Below, piece by piece: positions 16,944 through 25,547 of a stretch of 64,000 nucleotides of DNA. Origin of the DNA: JAIXWP01 sp964428835. Its GTDB lineage: Bacteria > Bacteroidota > Bacteroidia > Flavobacteriales_D > Sanyastnellaceae. The notes under the pieces were generated by a model. That model did no database searches and was not told where the DNA came from. It saw nothing but the letters and a program-made list of their open reading frames with translations. Where the stretch lies: the NCBI GenBank assembly GCA_964428835.1, contig CAYRZQ010000009.1, forward strand, positions 31,987 through 95,986. Reading direction: 5' to 3'. Within the stretch, counting starts at the first letter, position 1. The number at the start of each line of letters is the position of its first letter. The translations under genes were made by a program, and so were the position numbers.

Positions 16944-18167
16944 GTGAATCAGCACTTTGATATCATTATAATAGGCGGTGGCATTATTGGGGCTGCTACT
17001 ATGTACAAACTGCAAGAGAGTAACCCAAAGCTGAGCATTTTATTATTAGAAAAAGAAAAAGGGCTCGCAGATCATCAAACAGGCAATAATAGTGGCGTAA
17101 TACACAGCGGAATCTATTATAAACCGGGCTCATTAAAAGCGATTAACTGTGTAAACGGAAGACGAGAACTCGTACAATTCGCGAAACAATACGGCGTGAA
17201 GCACGATGTCTGCGGAAAACTAATCGTGGCAATGGAAGAAAAAGAGCTTCCACAGCTTGAAAAAATCTATGGCACTGGTTTAGAAAATGGCATTGAAAGC
17301 ATGCGTCGAGTAAATGCTGATGAAATCAAGGAAATCGAACCTTTTTGTACAGGTATCGCTGGTATCCACGTTGGATGCACAGGAATCATAGACTTCAGAG
17401 GAGCCACAGAAAAGATGGCTGAGCTCGCAACTGCCCGCAACAATAAAAGTGCTGTTCACACGAGCGAAGAAGCCATAGGTTTCGAATCAGAAGGGGAATT
17501 TCAGCGCGTTATCACCAATAAAGGTGTCTATACCGCTAAAAAACTAATCTTCTGCGCAGGCTTGCAAGCAGATCGCCTGGCTCGAAAAGATGGCGTAAAA
17601 CTCAAAGAAAAAGTCGTTGGATTCAGAGGGGACTATTATGAACTCACTGAACAAGCGAAACACAAGGTGAAGCATCTCATCTATCCCGTTCCCAATCCCG
17701 ACTTCCCATTCCTTGGGGTGCATTTTACGCGAATGGTTGATGGAACCATTGAATGCGGCCCAAATGCAGTGTTCACTTTCAAACGTGAGGGATATGGCAA
17801 AACAGATTTTGACCTCAAAGACACAATCGATGCTCTAACCTATATCGGTACATGGAGATTATTCTTTAATAATATGAAATTTGGTATTGACGAATACCGC
17901 AGAGCTTTCTCAAAAAGACTTTTCTTGAAAACACTTCAGCGTCTAGTACCTTCTCTTACCATGGAAGATATCGAGCCTGGGCGCGCAGGAGTGCGCGCAC
18001 TTCTCCTTCGTGAGGATGGAGATACACGCGACGATTTCCGCATCGAATATACCGACCACAGCATCCATGTATTGAATGCGCCATCACCAGCAGCCACTGC
18101 AAGCCTTGCTATTGGTCAACAAGTAGCTGAAATGGCTGAAAAGCATTTTGGAATAAAACAATGGTAA
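16944..18167 (+). CDS. lhgO: L-2-hydroxyglutarate oxidase
   Basis: The 407-residue flavoprotein starts at a GTG. The FAD-binding dinucleotide fold is clear at the N-terminus (DIIIIGGGIIGAATMYKL), followed by HQTGNNSGVIHSGIYYKPGSLKA, diagnostic of LhgO/L2HGDH. The C-terminal GPNAVFTFKREGY segment and RAGVRA(L) match the family. It oxidises L-2-hydroxyglutarate, a side product of malate dehydrogenase, to 2-oxoglutarate, passing electrons to the membrane quinone pool. A TATCTTCG element (16920-16927) 17 bases before the start is a likely -7 box. It is a single gene with oxyR downstream. Confidence 0.93.
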   Translation: MNQHFDIIIIGGGIIGAATMYKLQESNPKLSILLLEKEKGLADHQTGNNSGVIHSGIYYKPGSLKAINCVNGRRELVQFAKQYGVKHDVCGKLIVAMEEKELPQLEKIYGTGLENGIESMRRVNADEIKEIEPFCTGIAGIHVGCTGIIDFRGATEKMAELATARNNKSAVHTSEEAIGFESEGEFQRVITNKGVYTAKKLIFCAGLQADRLARKDGVKLKEKVVGFRGDYYELTEQAKHKVKHLIYPVPNPDFPFLGVHFTRMVDGTIECGPNAVFTFKREGYGKTDFDLKDTIDALTYIGTWRLFFNNMKFGIDEYRRAFSKRLFLKTLQRLVPSLTMEDIEPGRAGVRALLLREDGDTRDDFRIEYTDHSIHVLNAPSPAATASLAIGQQVAEMAEKHFGIKQW

Positions 18168-18233
18168 TATGCCATGTGATAAACATGAATAAACAATGCG
18201 ATATTCAAATAAGACTTTCGCATGATAACCCAC

Positions 18234-18333
18234 AATCTTTGACCCGTTGATGATGCGAGTGTATCTTCACTCTGGGTCTCCTAATTTTATGATGTAGTAC
18301 GAAAAAGGTCCGCTAACGAGCGGGCCTTTTTTT
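18234..18333 (+). ncRNA. Candidate structured small RNA or leader between lhgO and oxyR
   Basis: The 177-base gap holds nested complementary segments: GACCC (18241-18245) with GGGTC (18274-18278), and inside it GAGTG (18257-18261) with CACTC (18268-18272). A strong terminator follows at 18302-18333. A near-consensus -7 box (AATCTTTG, 18234-18241) lies at the left end. The terminator ends 11 bases before the oxyR ATG, so it cannot be part of the oxyR message in the usual sense. The alternative is a simple 3' end for lhgO. No Rfam family was recognised by eye. Confidence 0.35.
18302..18333 (+). terminator. Strong Rho-independent terminator just before oxyR
   Basis: AAAAAGGTCCGCT pairs with AGCGGGCCTTTTT (one G-U pair) around AACG, followed by further Ts. 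It ends 11 bases before the oxyR ATG, so the likely oxyR -7 element TATCTTCG (18333-18340) abuts the T tract. Confidence 0.88.
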
Positions 18334-18344
18334 ATCTTCGCCCT

Positions 18345-19280
18345 ATGAATCTTCAGCAATTAGAATACATCGTGGCCGTCGACAACTTCAGACACTTCGC
18401 TACTGCAGCAGAAAAGTGTTTTGTCACTCAACCCACGCTGAGTATGATGATTCGAAAATTAGAAGAAGAACTCGATATACAGATCTTCGACCGCAGCCGT
18501 CAACCAGTAGTGCCAACCGAAGCAGGAGAAATGGTAATTACACAAGCTCGCGCTATTCTAAGCGAAACGGCACGGATGAAAGATCTCGTTCACGAGCTCA
18601 AAGGAGAAATTACCGGAGAAATTAAAATCGGTGTGATTCCGACCATTGCGCCCTATCTACTACCACTTTTTCTACCAGCATTCCTAAAAGAATTTCCTGG
18701 CGTTCGCGTAAAGATTAGTGAAAATACGACCGAACAAATCGTTGAAAAGCTAAAACATAACGCCCTCGATGCAGGAATATTAGCCACGCCACTTGGAGAA
18801 TCTGCTATCATCGAAAACCCTTTGTTCTACGAACAATTCGTTGTCTATTCGTCGAGAAAAGAAAAAATATTAGAGAAGAATTTTATTCTTCAAGAAGATA
18901 TTGATGTCAATCATTTGTGGCTGCTCGAAGAAGGTCACTGCCTTCGCGCTCAAGTAATGAATCTCTGCTCGCTCCGCCCCACTGAACTTGAAGGACGTCA
19001 ACTCGACTATGAAGCCGGAAGCATTGAGACATTAAAAAAAATGGTAAACCTCAACGACGGCACCACCATCATTCCAGAGCTCTCCTTGCGAGATATGGAT
19101 AAAAAAGAATTAGAACAAGTACGCTACTTCCAAGCACCAGCTCCAGTGCGAGAAATCAGTCTTGTCACATATAGACTATTTACAAAAAGGAGAATCATAG
19201 ATGCGTTGTGTGAGCACATTCTTGCCGCAGTTCCTGAAGAAATGAAAGACTATCAACGAGGCGAAATCACAAACCTCTAG
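18345..19280 (+). CDS. oxyR: OxyR, LysR-family peroxide sensor
   Basis: The 311-residue protein begins with the LysR winged helix (MNLQQLEYIVAVDNFRHFATAAE...QPTLSMMIRKLEEEL) and continues with a LysR substrate domain (about 90-300). Two cysteines lie in EEGHCLRAQVMNLC at residues 199 and 208, the same spacing and positions as the redox-active pair of E. coli OxyR, so thiol-based sensing of hydrogen peroxide is very likely. It should activate catalase/peroxiredoxin-type genes, none of which lie in this window. The promoter appears to overlap the terminator immediately upstream, giving a nearly leaderless message. It overlaps the next gene tail to tail by 4 bases. Confidence 0.94.
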   Translation: MNLQQLEYIVAVDNFRHFATAAEKCFVTQPTLSMMIRKLEEELDIQIFDRSRQPVVPTEAGEMVITQARAILSETARMKDLVHELKGEITGEIKIGVIPTIAPYLLPLFLPAFLKEFPGVRVKISENTTEQIVEKLKHNALDAGILATPLGESAIIENPLFYEQFVVYSSRKEKILEKNFILQEDIDVNHLWLLEEGHCLRAQVMNLCSLRPTELEGRQLDYEAGSIETLKKMVNLNDGTTIIPELSLRDMDKKELEQVRYFQAPAPVREISLVTYRLFTKRRIIDALCEHILAAVPEEMKDYQRGEITNL

Positions 19281-21358
19281 ACACCATATTGAATGGCCAT
19301 AATACAGATGTCATCCACCTGTTCCAACTCCCCTCTCCATTTCAAATGAAAAGCATTTAACTCCTCCTTCTGCTCATGCAATGGGAGTGTAGCAATTCGT
19401 AGAAGTAATTCTTTAAGCCCTTTTTGCTTCAATTTCTTTTGATCCTCTCCACCAAACTGATCTACATAACCATCGGTGAAAGTGTAAATAATATCGCCTC
19501 TTTGAAGATCGAAATGAATATCTTCAAATGGCTTTCGCAATTTCTCATCTATCAAGCCTAAAGGACGCCGTGTACCTTTCAACTCTAATAATTCTCCATC
19601 ACGATATACGAGCGCACCGAGATTGGCGCCTCCCATGTTCAAGATATTTTTATCAAGATCTATTTGGCAAATAACAATGTCCATTCCATCGCTGGCGTAA
19701 GAATAAGCTCCACTATTGAGCGCGTTCTTTAAGAGTCGATCCATTTCTTCCAGCAATTGAGCAGAGCTCCCTTTAGGAAAATGTTCTAATGCCTCTCTAA
19801 TCAAATTATATCCGAGAATGCTCATCATGGCACCGGGCACACCATGACCAGTGCAATCGCCCGTTGCAAAGCGAAGGATGTTTTGTTCATTAGTGCTATC
19901 TCGATTTTCGTTGATCCAATAAAAGTCACCACTGATAATATCCTTTGGCAAATAGTAAACAAAACTCTTGGGAAAAAGGGATTGCATCGCTGCTTCATTC
20001 GGCAAAATATTTCGCTGAATACGCTCTGCATAGCGAATACTCGAAAGAATTTCTTGTTGCTGTTCTAATATCTCACGTGTGCGTTCCTCTACCTTTTTCT
20101 CCAATACAATATTCTGTTCGATTTGCAATTTATTGAGAGCTTTCAAATTGTTGAGAGCATCGTCTTTGTAGTTGCGAAACTTATCTACAATCGCAAATGA
20201 CAACAATACAACCTCCATCGCACTACCAATGAGAAGACCATTGGTAGCAAAGAAATCACTTTGAATAATGCCCAGATTGGTGAGAATAAAACCAAACACC
20301 GTCAACACCAAAATAATGAATGCGGCAAGAAAGAATTTCGCAGGACCAAAACCCTTACGCACCACCCCCACTGCAACGGGAATAATAGCGACATTCAATA
20401 AAAGGGTAAGAACATTCACCGCAATAATTGCAAAGTAAAGAAGAGGTTGAACGTTGAATAAACTAATGATTGCATTCACCAAAATGATGACACCAGTGAC
20501 TTGGAATACCTTATTAATTTTGGGAAAAAATTTCTTTAGCTGTAAAAAATACTGACTAAACTTCAACAAGCTAAAAACCGCCACGGAAGCGAAGAACGGG
20601 TTTGTGACATTCGCTAGATAAGGACTATTTGGCCATAAAAATTGAAATCCAAAACCCGTAAGAGACACTTGTAACAACAACAAGTTGAAGTTGTACAACA
20701 CGTAATAAATGTGTGATCTTTCCTGAATGATTAAATAGAGAAATAAATTAAAAAGAATGACAAAGAGGATGATTCCGAAGTATGATCCAATAATGAGTTG
20801 ATCTTTTAGATCTGTGACAGCAACGTCAGTTTTAGAATGAAGGATGAGCGGCACATAGAGTTGTTCTCCACCACTATTCACCATCAGATAGTATACTTTC
20901 TGTTCTTGATCGCTGAGACGGATATCGAATCTAAAATTTCGATGATTAATCTGACGAGAATTATGTTCGAGAAGGTCTCCAGTTTCGTTGATCAGTTTGT
21001 ATTCAGTTGAATGAAACTCATACAAATCGATACGATCGAGAACTGGATTTTTCACCTCCAGAATGAAATTGTCTTCATTGAATTGATTTCCGTCGAGTGT
21101 AAAACGGATCCATATATTGGAGCGGCTGAAACCAAAATTGGGAACGGCATTACCATTTAGAGTCTCAAAATTGGAGTCATCAAGTTTTGAAATTGCATCA
21201 ATATCCATTAAAGAGGACGCATCTTCGAAGACCTCAATTTGTTTACCCTGTACGCGAATGGATTCACCAGAACTAAGCAACGAATTGATGATCAGCAAAA
21301 AAGCCATCACCAAAGGCATGACAAGTCCCAATCGAAATACCCAACCATTCGAATTCAT
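19277..21358 (-). CDS. 7TMR-DISM sensor with SpoIIE-type phosphatase output
   Basis: The 693-residue protein has an N-terminal helix, a periplasmic 7TMR-DISMED2 domain (about 35-175; WIRFTLDGNQ, LEVKNPVLDRIDLYE), a seven-helix 7TMR-DISM membrane region (about 185-400), a coiled coil (about 400-440) and a C-terminal SpoIIE/PP2C domain (about 445-693) with DIISGDFYW, TGDCTGHGVPGAMMS and TDGYVDQFGG. The phosphatase half closely resembles that of the protein at the left edge (same ILP, YYLPKDI and EQ motifs), so the two are paralogous outputs with different sensors. Carbohydrate-like ligands are proposed for DISM domains; the ligand here is unknown. Confidence 0.93.
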   Translation of the reverse strand: MNSNGWVFRLGLVMPLVMAFLLIINSLLSSGESIRVQGKQIEVFEDASSLMDIDAISKLDDSNFETLNGNAVPNFGFSRSNIWIRFTLDGNQFNEDNFILEVKNPVLDRIDLYEFHSTEYKLINETGDLLEHNSRQINHRNFRFDIRLSDQEQKVYYLMVNSGGEQLYVPLILHSKTDVAVTDLKDQLIIGSYFGIILFVILFNLFLYLIIQERSHIYYVLYNFNLLLLQVSLTGFGFQFLWPNSPYLANVTNPFFASVAVFSLLKFSQYFLQLKKFFPKINKVFQVTGVIILVNAIISLFNVQPLLYFAIIAVNVLTLLLNVAIIPVAVGVVRKGFGPAKFFLAAFIILVLTVFGFILTNLGIIQSDFFATNGLLIGSAMEVVLLSFAIVDKFRNYKDDALNNLKALNKLQIEQNIVLEKKVEERTREILEQQQEILSSIRYAERIQRNILPNEAAMQSLFPKSFVYYLPKDIISGDFYWINENRDSTNEQNILRFATGDCTGHGVPGAMMSILGYNLIREALEHFPKGSSAQLLEEMDRLLKNALNSGAYSYASDGMDIVICQIDLDKNILNMGGANLGALVYRDGELLELKGTRRPLGLIDEKLRKPFEDIHFDLQRGDIIYTFTDGYVDQFGGEDQKKLKQKGLKELLLRIATLPLHEQKEELNAFHLKWRGELEQVDDICIMAIQYGV

Positions 21359-21400
21359 GAATCATAATACTCAAAATCAGAGAAAAAGTTTCAATAAAGC

Positions 21401-21517
<117 letters not shown>

Positions 21518-21523
21518 GACAAT

Positions 21524-21557
21524 AAAAAAAGGGAAAACTTCCGTTTTCCCTTTTATT
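21524..21557 (-). terminator. Terminator after the Cys-repeat protein gene (probably bidirectional)
   Basis: AAAAGGGAAAAC pairs with GTTTTCCCTTTT around TTCC. On the minus strand it ends in a run of seven Ts, so it terminates the gene at 21579-21965; on the plus strand the T run is shorter. Confidence 0.85.
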
Positions 21558-21575
21558 ACGAATTACGAATTACGA
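21555..21575. repeat. Three ATTACGA 7-mers between terminator and stop codon
   Basis: Three perfect head-to-tail copies of ATTACGA lie directly 3' of the Cys-repeat gene. They look like another member of the simple-repeat families in the neighbouring patch. Confidence 0.8.
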
Positions 21576-21578
21576 GTA

Positions 21579-21965
21579 TTATTTCTTCTCTTCTTTCTTT
21601 GGCTCAGCGTTCTCAGCTTTGCTTCCTTCTTTTGAGCAGCATGACTTACCTTCAGCCTTAGCGCCATCCTTTGAGCAGCATGACTTCCCCTCAGCCTTAG
21701 CATCCTTAGAACAGCTTTCTGCTTTCTTTTCTGTACCTACAGAACCTTCAGCTTTAGCGCCATCCTTTGAGCAGCATGACTTGCCTTCAGTACCAGCTGA
21801 ACAACCTGCCTTAGCTTCAGACTTAGCAGCCGCTTCAGTCTTCACTTCTGCCTTTGCTACGGTCTCTTTCTTAGCCTTTGCTTTAGCTGGCTTCTGTTCT
21901 GTCTGAGCTGTTGCAGCTACTGAGAAAAACACTGCCATTACTACAAATACAAATAACTTTTTCAT
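21579..21965 (-). CDS. Secreted Lys/Ala-rich protein with repeated Cys-Cys motifs
   Basis: The 128-residue product has a signal peptide (about 1-20, cleavage near ATAQ), then a Lys/Ala-rich segment (about 24-52). The rest is built of near-identical units of the form GKSCCSKDGAKAE: three complete SCCSK motifs at about 68-110, plus single-Cys variants (AGCSAG, ESCSKD). The end is highly charged (EPKKEEKK). Paired cysteines in a Lys-rich setting suggest metal or thiol chemistry in the periplasm, but no domain is recognised and this is only an inference. It has its own TATTTTTG promoter box and a strong terminator, so it is a separately regulated single gene. Confidence 0.8.
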   Translation of the reverse strand: MKKLFVFVVMAVFFSVAATAQTEQKPAKAKAKKETVAKAEVKTEAAAKSEAKAGCSAGTEGKSCCSKDGAKAEGSVGTEKKAESCSKDAKAEGKSCCSKDGAKAEGKSCCSKEGSKAENAEPKKEEKK

Positions 21966-22008
21966 CGTGTCTTATTTTATTGTTGAGTTAATATGATTGT
22001 CTCGTAAA

Positions 22009-22016
22009 CAAAAATA
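22009..22016 (-). promoter_or_regulatory. Candidate promoter for the Cys-repeat protein gene
   Basis: On the minus strand this reads TATTTTTG (full TAnnTTTG match) with a TTTTTTGG element about 15 bases upstream that fits the -33 TTTG. The leader would be about 37 bases. Confidence 0.6.
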
Positions 22017-22071
22017 AGCCCTTTTTATTTCCAAAAAAGCTTTTTTACCAAAACTTTAACTAATACCGCTT

Positions 22072-22079
22072 TATCTTCG
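22072..22079 (+). promoter_or_regulatory. Candidate -7 box (TATCTTCG variant) for the TonB-like gene
   Basis: TATCTTCG differs from TAnnTTTG at one base and lies 10 bases before the ATG at 22090. The same variant precedes lhgO (16920), oxyR (18333) and, on the minus strand, the gene at 24124. Confidence 0.4.
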
Positions 22080-22089
22080 TTTCCCGATT

Positions 22090-22902
22090 ATGAGTTCGAA
22101 TACCCCAAATAGCTCAGAACAAGTGCAATCGTTGCTTGGCTCCAAACCAGGCAAGAAAACCTCCTTTATCTACCAAGCAATCATTGTTTCCCTTAGCATT
22201 CACATCTTCGTGCTGGGAATTACCTATTTGCTGTCAGTTCCACCACTTGAAACCATCGGTGAAGAGTCCGATGAGGCGATTGAAGAAATCGAACTTTCAT
22301 TCGAAGAACCTGAAACAGAGCTCCCCGTTCCTGACCCCATGGAAGGCATGAGTGAAGAGGTAAAAAATCTACTTGCCAATGCACAATCCGTTCGTACCAG
22401 CGACCGCGTGAATTATACAGCAAAGTCACAGGAAGAAATCAACGCAGAAGTCTATCAGCAACTCAAAGGTCTCGAAAAGGCCGAATATGACCAGTTAAAA
22501 TCTGGAAGGCCCGACAACAGTATCAAAGACAATGTCAACGACCCAAAAGAAAAGGCAAAAGACGATAAGAACGCCTCTAAAGAAAACTATGATTGGTATA
22601 AAAATCAATCTCAGAAAAGTTATGCCGGCCCTGTTTCCGCCGAGTTTTCATTGCAAGGACGCAGTGTCAAATCATCTCCAAAACCTACCTATCGCTGCAA
22701 AACCAGTGGAAAAGTAATTATCAAAATAGAAGTAAATCAAGCCGGAGAAGTGACCAACGCAGCGATAGACGAGCGTAGCACCGCCAATGATTGCATCCGC
22801 GAAGAATCACTTGCTTATGCGAAAAAATGGAAGTTCGATTACAACGAAAAGGCTCCAAAAAAACAAGCCGGAACCATCACATTTACATTTAGTCAGCAAT
22901 AA
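22090..22902 (+). CDS. TonB-like energy transducer
   Basis: The 270-residue protein has one N-terminal membrane helix (about 25-47) and a long acidic, Lys/Glu-rich periplasmic linker (about 50-185). The C-terminal part (about 190-270: GKVIIKIEVNQAGEVTNAAIDERST and AKKWKFDYNEKAPKKQAGTITFTF) is a TonB_C-type domain. Such proteins couple the inner-membrane proton motive force (via ExbB/ExbD, not in this window) to outer-membrane receptors. The linker is acidic rather than the common Pro-rich type. It is a single gene, tail to tail with the oxidoreductase gene (4 bases apart). Confidence 0.82.
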   Translation: MSSNTPNSSEQVQSLLGSKPGKKTSFIYQAIIVSLSIHIFVLGITYLLSVPPLETIGEESDEAIEEIELSFEEPETELPVPDPMEGMSEEVKNLLANAQSVRTSDRVNYTAKSQEEINAEVYQQLKGLEKAEYDQLKSGRPDNSIKDNVNDPKEKAKDDKNASKENYDWYKNQSQKSYAGPVSAEFSLQGRSVKSSPKPTYRCKTSGKVIIKIEVNQAGEVTNAAIDERSTANDCIREESLAYAKKWKFDYNEKAPKKQAGTITFTFSQQ

Positions 22903-22906
22903 TCTA

Positions 22907-24124
22907 TTAAGCATTTGCCGCGTAGTCGTGCAAATATTCAAAGTGCGGCGTTAACTCTCCCTTTAGTGTTGTTTCCGTAGCCTTCCAAATGATATCATGC
23001 GGATCTTCGCCGAACAATAAAGGAAAGACACTGCGCAACAGCTCATCACCAAAATCTTCCGAAGCATCCTTTGGCAACTCACAAGGCAAATTATCAATGG
23101 CCATCATGGCAATGGCATTCTCATTTTTGTAATCCGTTTCTATATGCTCAAAACGATCATATCCATAGATAGGATCCGCGATCTTACTCGCACGAATCGT
23201 AGGTGCAATCGGGCCGTTTGTATCACAACTCACATCTGCTATCACCATACACTTCCAATCAGATTGTGAAATATCATTATTCGTGATCAGCACAGGATTA
23301 CCTCCCGCCCACAAATGACAAGCGATATACATGTCGGCACGCTTCACAAACATGGGGAGAATAGAGAAATAGTGTTCGGGATTATTATAAAAATCCTTTT
23401 TGTCAAAACCACCATCCACCTTGCGCTCATAATATTCATGGGTATCGAGATGAACATACACTGGTTCATCAAATTCTTCAGTTAAAAACTGTTTTGGAGT
23501 CACCTTACGAATTGGAAGCAAGTTTAAAATCTCGGAAGCACCATTGCCCACGCGACCGAAGCCCGTCACCACTATCTTCGTGTTTTTAGGAAGTTGAATC
23601 TTACTCATTTCAGATTCCATTTCCTTGCGATCGGCACAATCTACAGGACGCTTCAAATCATACCAACCCTTCTTCAACCCGAGCGTACGAAAGCCGTGAT
23701 ATGCCCCTACAATTCCAGCATAGCGACCAAAGCCAATGATGCGTTTTCCATCAGTGCCTTTGAGCGTTTCATAATCTATCAATCGGATTTTTTTCTCAAG
23801 AATAGTCTTCAGCAACTTCGCATTGTGGGGCTGTTTCTTTAATGTGTGAGAAAAAAACAGATAAGACTTATTTGGAATCAACATATCCAAAGGAACTTCC
23901 TTCACCCCCATCAAATAATCGCAAATACTCAAATCCTCTTCCATTCGAATGCCGATCGCGCGATATTCCTCATCCTGAAATTTGCGAATAGGACTTGGTT
24001 GAACAATTACCTCCACATGAGGAAACTGTTCCATCACCTGTTTGCACTGATGCGGCGTGAGCGGCACACGAAAATCGGGAGGCACTTTTCCTTCCCTCAC
24101 TATACCCAAAATTACTTTTTCCAT
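22907..24124 (-). CDS. Saccharopine/alanine-dehydrogenase-family oxidoreductase
   Basis: The 405-residue protein has the N-terminal AlaDh/PNT fold (VILGIVREGKVPPDFRVPLTP, then GVKEVP) and a Rossmann NAD-binding region (about 170-200, IVVTGFGRVGNGASEIL). The C-terminal part contains IADVSCDTNGPIAPTIRAS and AIDNLPCELPKDASEDFG, characteristic of saccharopine dehydrogenase (NAD+, lysine-forming) and lysine-ketoglutarate reductase domains. I therefore favour a saccharopine-type reaction over alanine dehydrogenase. No other lysine gene is adjacent, so the substrate is uncertain. A TATCTTCG box (24147-24154, minus strand) probably drives it. Confidence 0.8.
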   Translation of the reverse strand: MEKVILGIVREGKVPPDFRVPLTPHQCKQVMEQFPHVEVIVQPSPIRKFQDEEYRAIGIRMEEDLSICDYLMGVKEVPLDMLIPNKSYLFFSHTLKKQPHNAKLLKTILEKKIRLIDYETLKGTDGKRIIGFGRYAGIVGAYHGFRTLGLKKGWYDLKRPVDCADRKEMESEMSKIQLPKNTKIVVTGFGRVGNGASEILNLLPIRKVTPKQFLTEEFDEPVYVHLDTHEYYERKVDGGFDKKDFYNNPEHYFSILPMFVKRADMYIACHLWAGGNPVLITNNDISQSDWKCMVIADVSCDTNGPIAPTIRASKIADPIYGYDRFEHIETDYKNENAIAMMAIDNLPCELPKDASEDFGDELLRSVFPLLFGEDPHDIIWKATETTLKGELTPHFEYLHDYAANA

Positions 24125-24182
24125 TGCTTGTTCATTGAAGCGGCCGCGAAGATAGCACGGAACAAGCCACTAAAGGGAAGAC

Positions 24183-25517
24183 TTAATTGTTCCTGCGCTT
24201 TTTTGGCTTACCATATTTCAACCGCATTTTCTCTGCGCGAGAAAGTTTCATGTTCACCTTCAAGTTTTTAGCCTTCTTCTCATGAAATGCACCCTGAGAC
24301 TCGAGCTTTATAGGATTCTTTATGGTCATATTGGGCATCACCGGCGTATCGCGCTCTTGAGACATCAATACATCTGAAATCACCAATCTTTCAGGACTTG
24401 ATTTTTCAGCAATCTGTAAATCCAATTCGGCTACGATATCGTTCCACTTTTCCAATTCATAATCCGCAACAAAGGTGATGGCCTTACCTCGACGATCCGC
24501 ACGTCCCGTGCGGCCAATTCTATGCACATACAGCTCAGCGCTTTCTGGAACATCCATATTGATCACGTGAGAAACATCACTTACGTCAATACCCCGTGCG
24601 ATCACATCAGTGGCTATGAGAATACGCACTGTACCTTGCTTGAATCGCTCCACGGTAGCGAAACGACTATTTTGACTTTTATTAGAATGTATCACTCCTA
24701 ACTGATCTCCAAATACAGGCTCCAATCGCTCGAATACATCATCAGCCGTCGCCCTGCTATCTGTAAATACCAATACTTTGGACAATGCCTCATCTGTATC
24801 TTCAAGTATTTCAAGAAGATTCATCTTCGTAGATAAATTGGGAACGCGAATGAAAGACTGATCGACGCGATCTACAGGCGTTCCAGCGGGGGTCGCCTCC
24901 ACTCTAACGGGATCATTGAACACTTCAGTTACAATGGCCTCAACCTCTTCACTTAAAGTTGCAGAAAACATGATATTCTGCCTGCGCTCTGGAAGGGCTT
25001 CGAAAATTGAAGTTAGCTGTGGTCGAAATCCTTCGTTCAACAATTCATCCACCTCATCAATCACCAAACGTTTGATTTGTTTGAGCTTAAGAGAACCATT
25101 GAGTACCAGATCCATCAAGCGGCCTGGAGTTGCAATCACCACATCCACACCCTCCATTACTAATGCGGTATGTTGTTTCAAATTCACACCGCCATACACA
25201 CCAGCCACACGCACACTCATATACGTTCTTAAACGCGCCAATTCTTCTTCTACCTGCACCACCAATTCACGCGTGGGAACGAGAATTAGAATTTGGGGAT
25301 GTTTTTCTTTGGTAAACTGCCATAAACGTAGCAGCGGTAATAAGTACGCTAGCGTCTTTCCAGTGCCCGTTTGAGCTATTCCCACAACATCACGACCCGA
25401 CATTACCACCGAGAAAACCTCGCGTTGAATAGCAGTGGGATGCACAAAACCCGCATCCTCCAAAGCATTCAAAAGAGGCTTACTGAGATTTAAATCTGAA
25501 AATGTCATTTGTTCCAC
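24183..25517 (-). CDS. DEAD-box-type RNA helicase
   Basis: The 444-residue protein has the full motif set: Q motif (MTFSDLNL...HPTAIQ), motif I AQTGTGKT, Ia PTRELV, Ib ATPGRLMD, motif II as DEVD (IDEVDELL) rather than DEAD, motif III SATL, and motif VI HRIGRTGR. The C-terminal tail is basic (KNLKVNMKLSRAEKMRLKYGKPKKRRNN) and could bind RNA. It is an ATP-dependent RNA helicase, probably of ribosome assembly or mRNA decay like RhlE/CsdA types. The DEVD variant is known in the superfamily and should still be active. Confidence 0.93.
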   Translation of the reverse strand: MEQMTFSDLNLSKPLLNALEDAGFVHPTAIQREVFSVVMSGRDVVGIAQTGTGKTLAYLLPLLRLWQFTKEKHPQILILVPTRELVVQVEEELARLRTYMSVRVAGVYGGVNLKQHTALVMEGVDVVIATPGRLMDLVLNGSLKLKQIKRLVIDEVDELLNEGFRPQLTSIFEALPERRQNIMFSATLSEEVEAIVTEVFNDPVRVEATPAGTPVDRVDQSFIRVPNLSTKMNLLEILEDTDEALSKVLVFTDSRATADDVFERLEPVFGDQLGVIHSNKSQNSRFATVERFKQGTVRILIATDVIARGIDVSDVSHVINMDVPESAELYVHRIGRTGRADRRGKAITFVADYELEKWNDIVAELDLQIAEKSSPERLVISDVLMSQERDTPVMPNMTIKNPIKLESQGAFHEKKAKNLKVNMKLSRAEKMRLKYGKPKKRRNN

Positions 25518-25547
25518 GATGCAAAGAAAGGGTTAAAGTAAGAGAGT

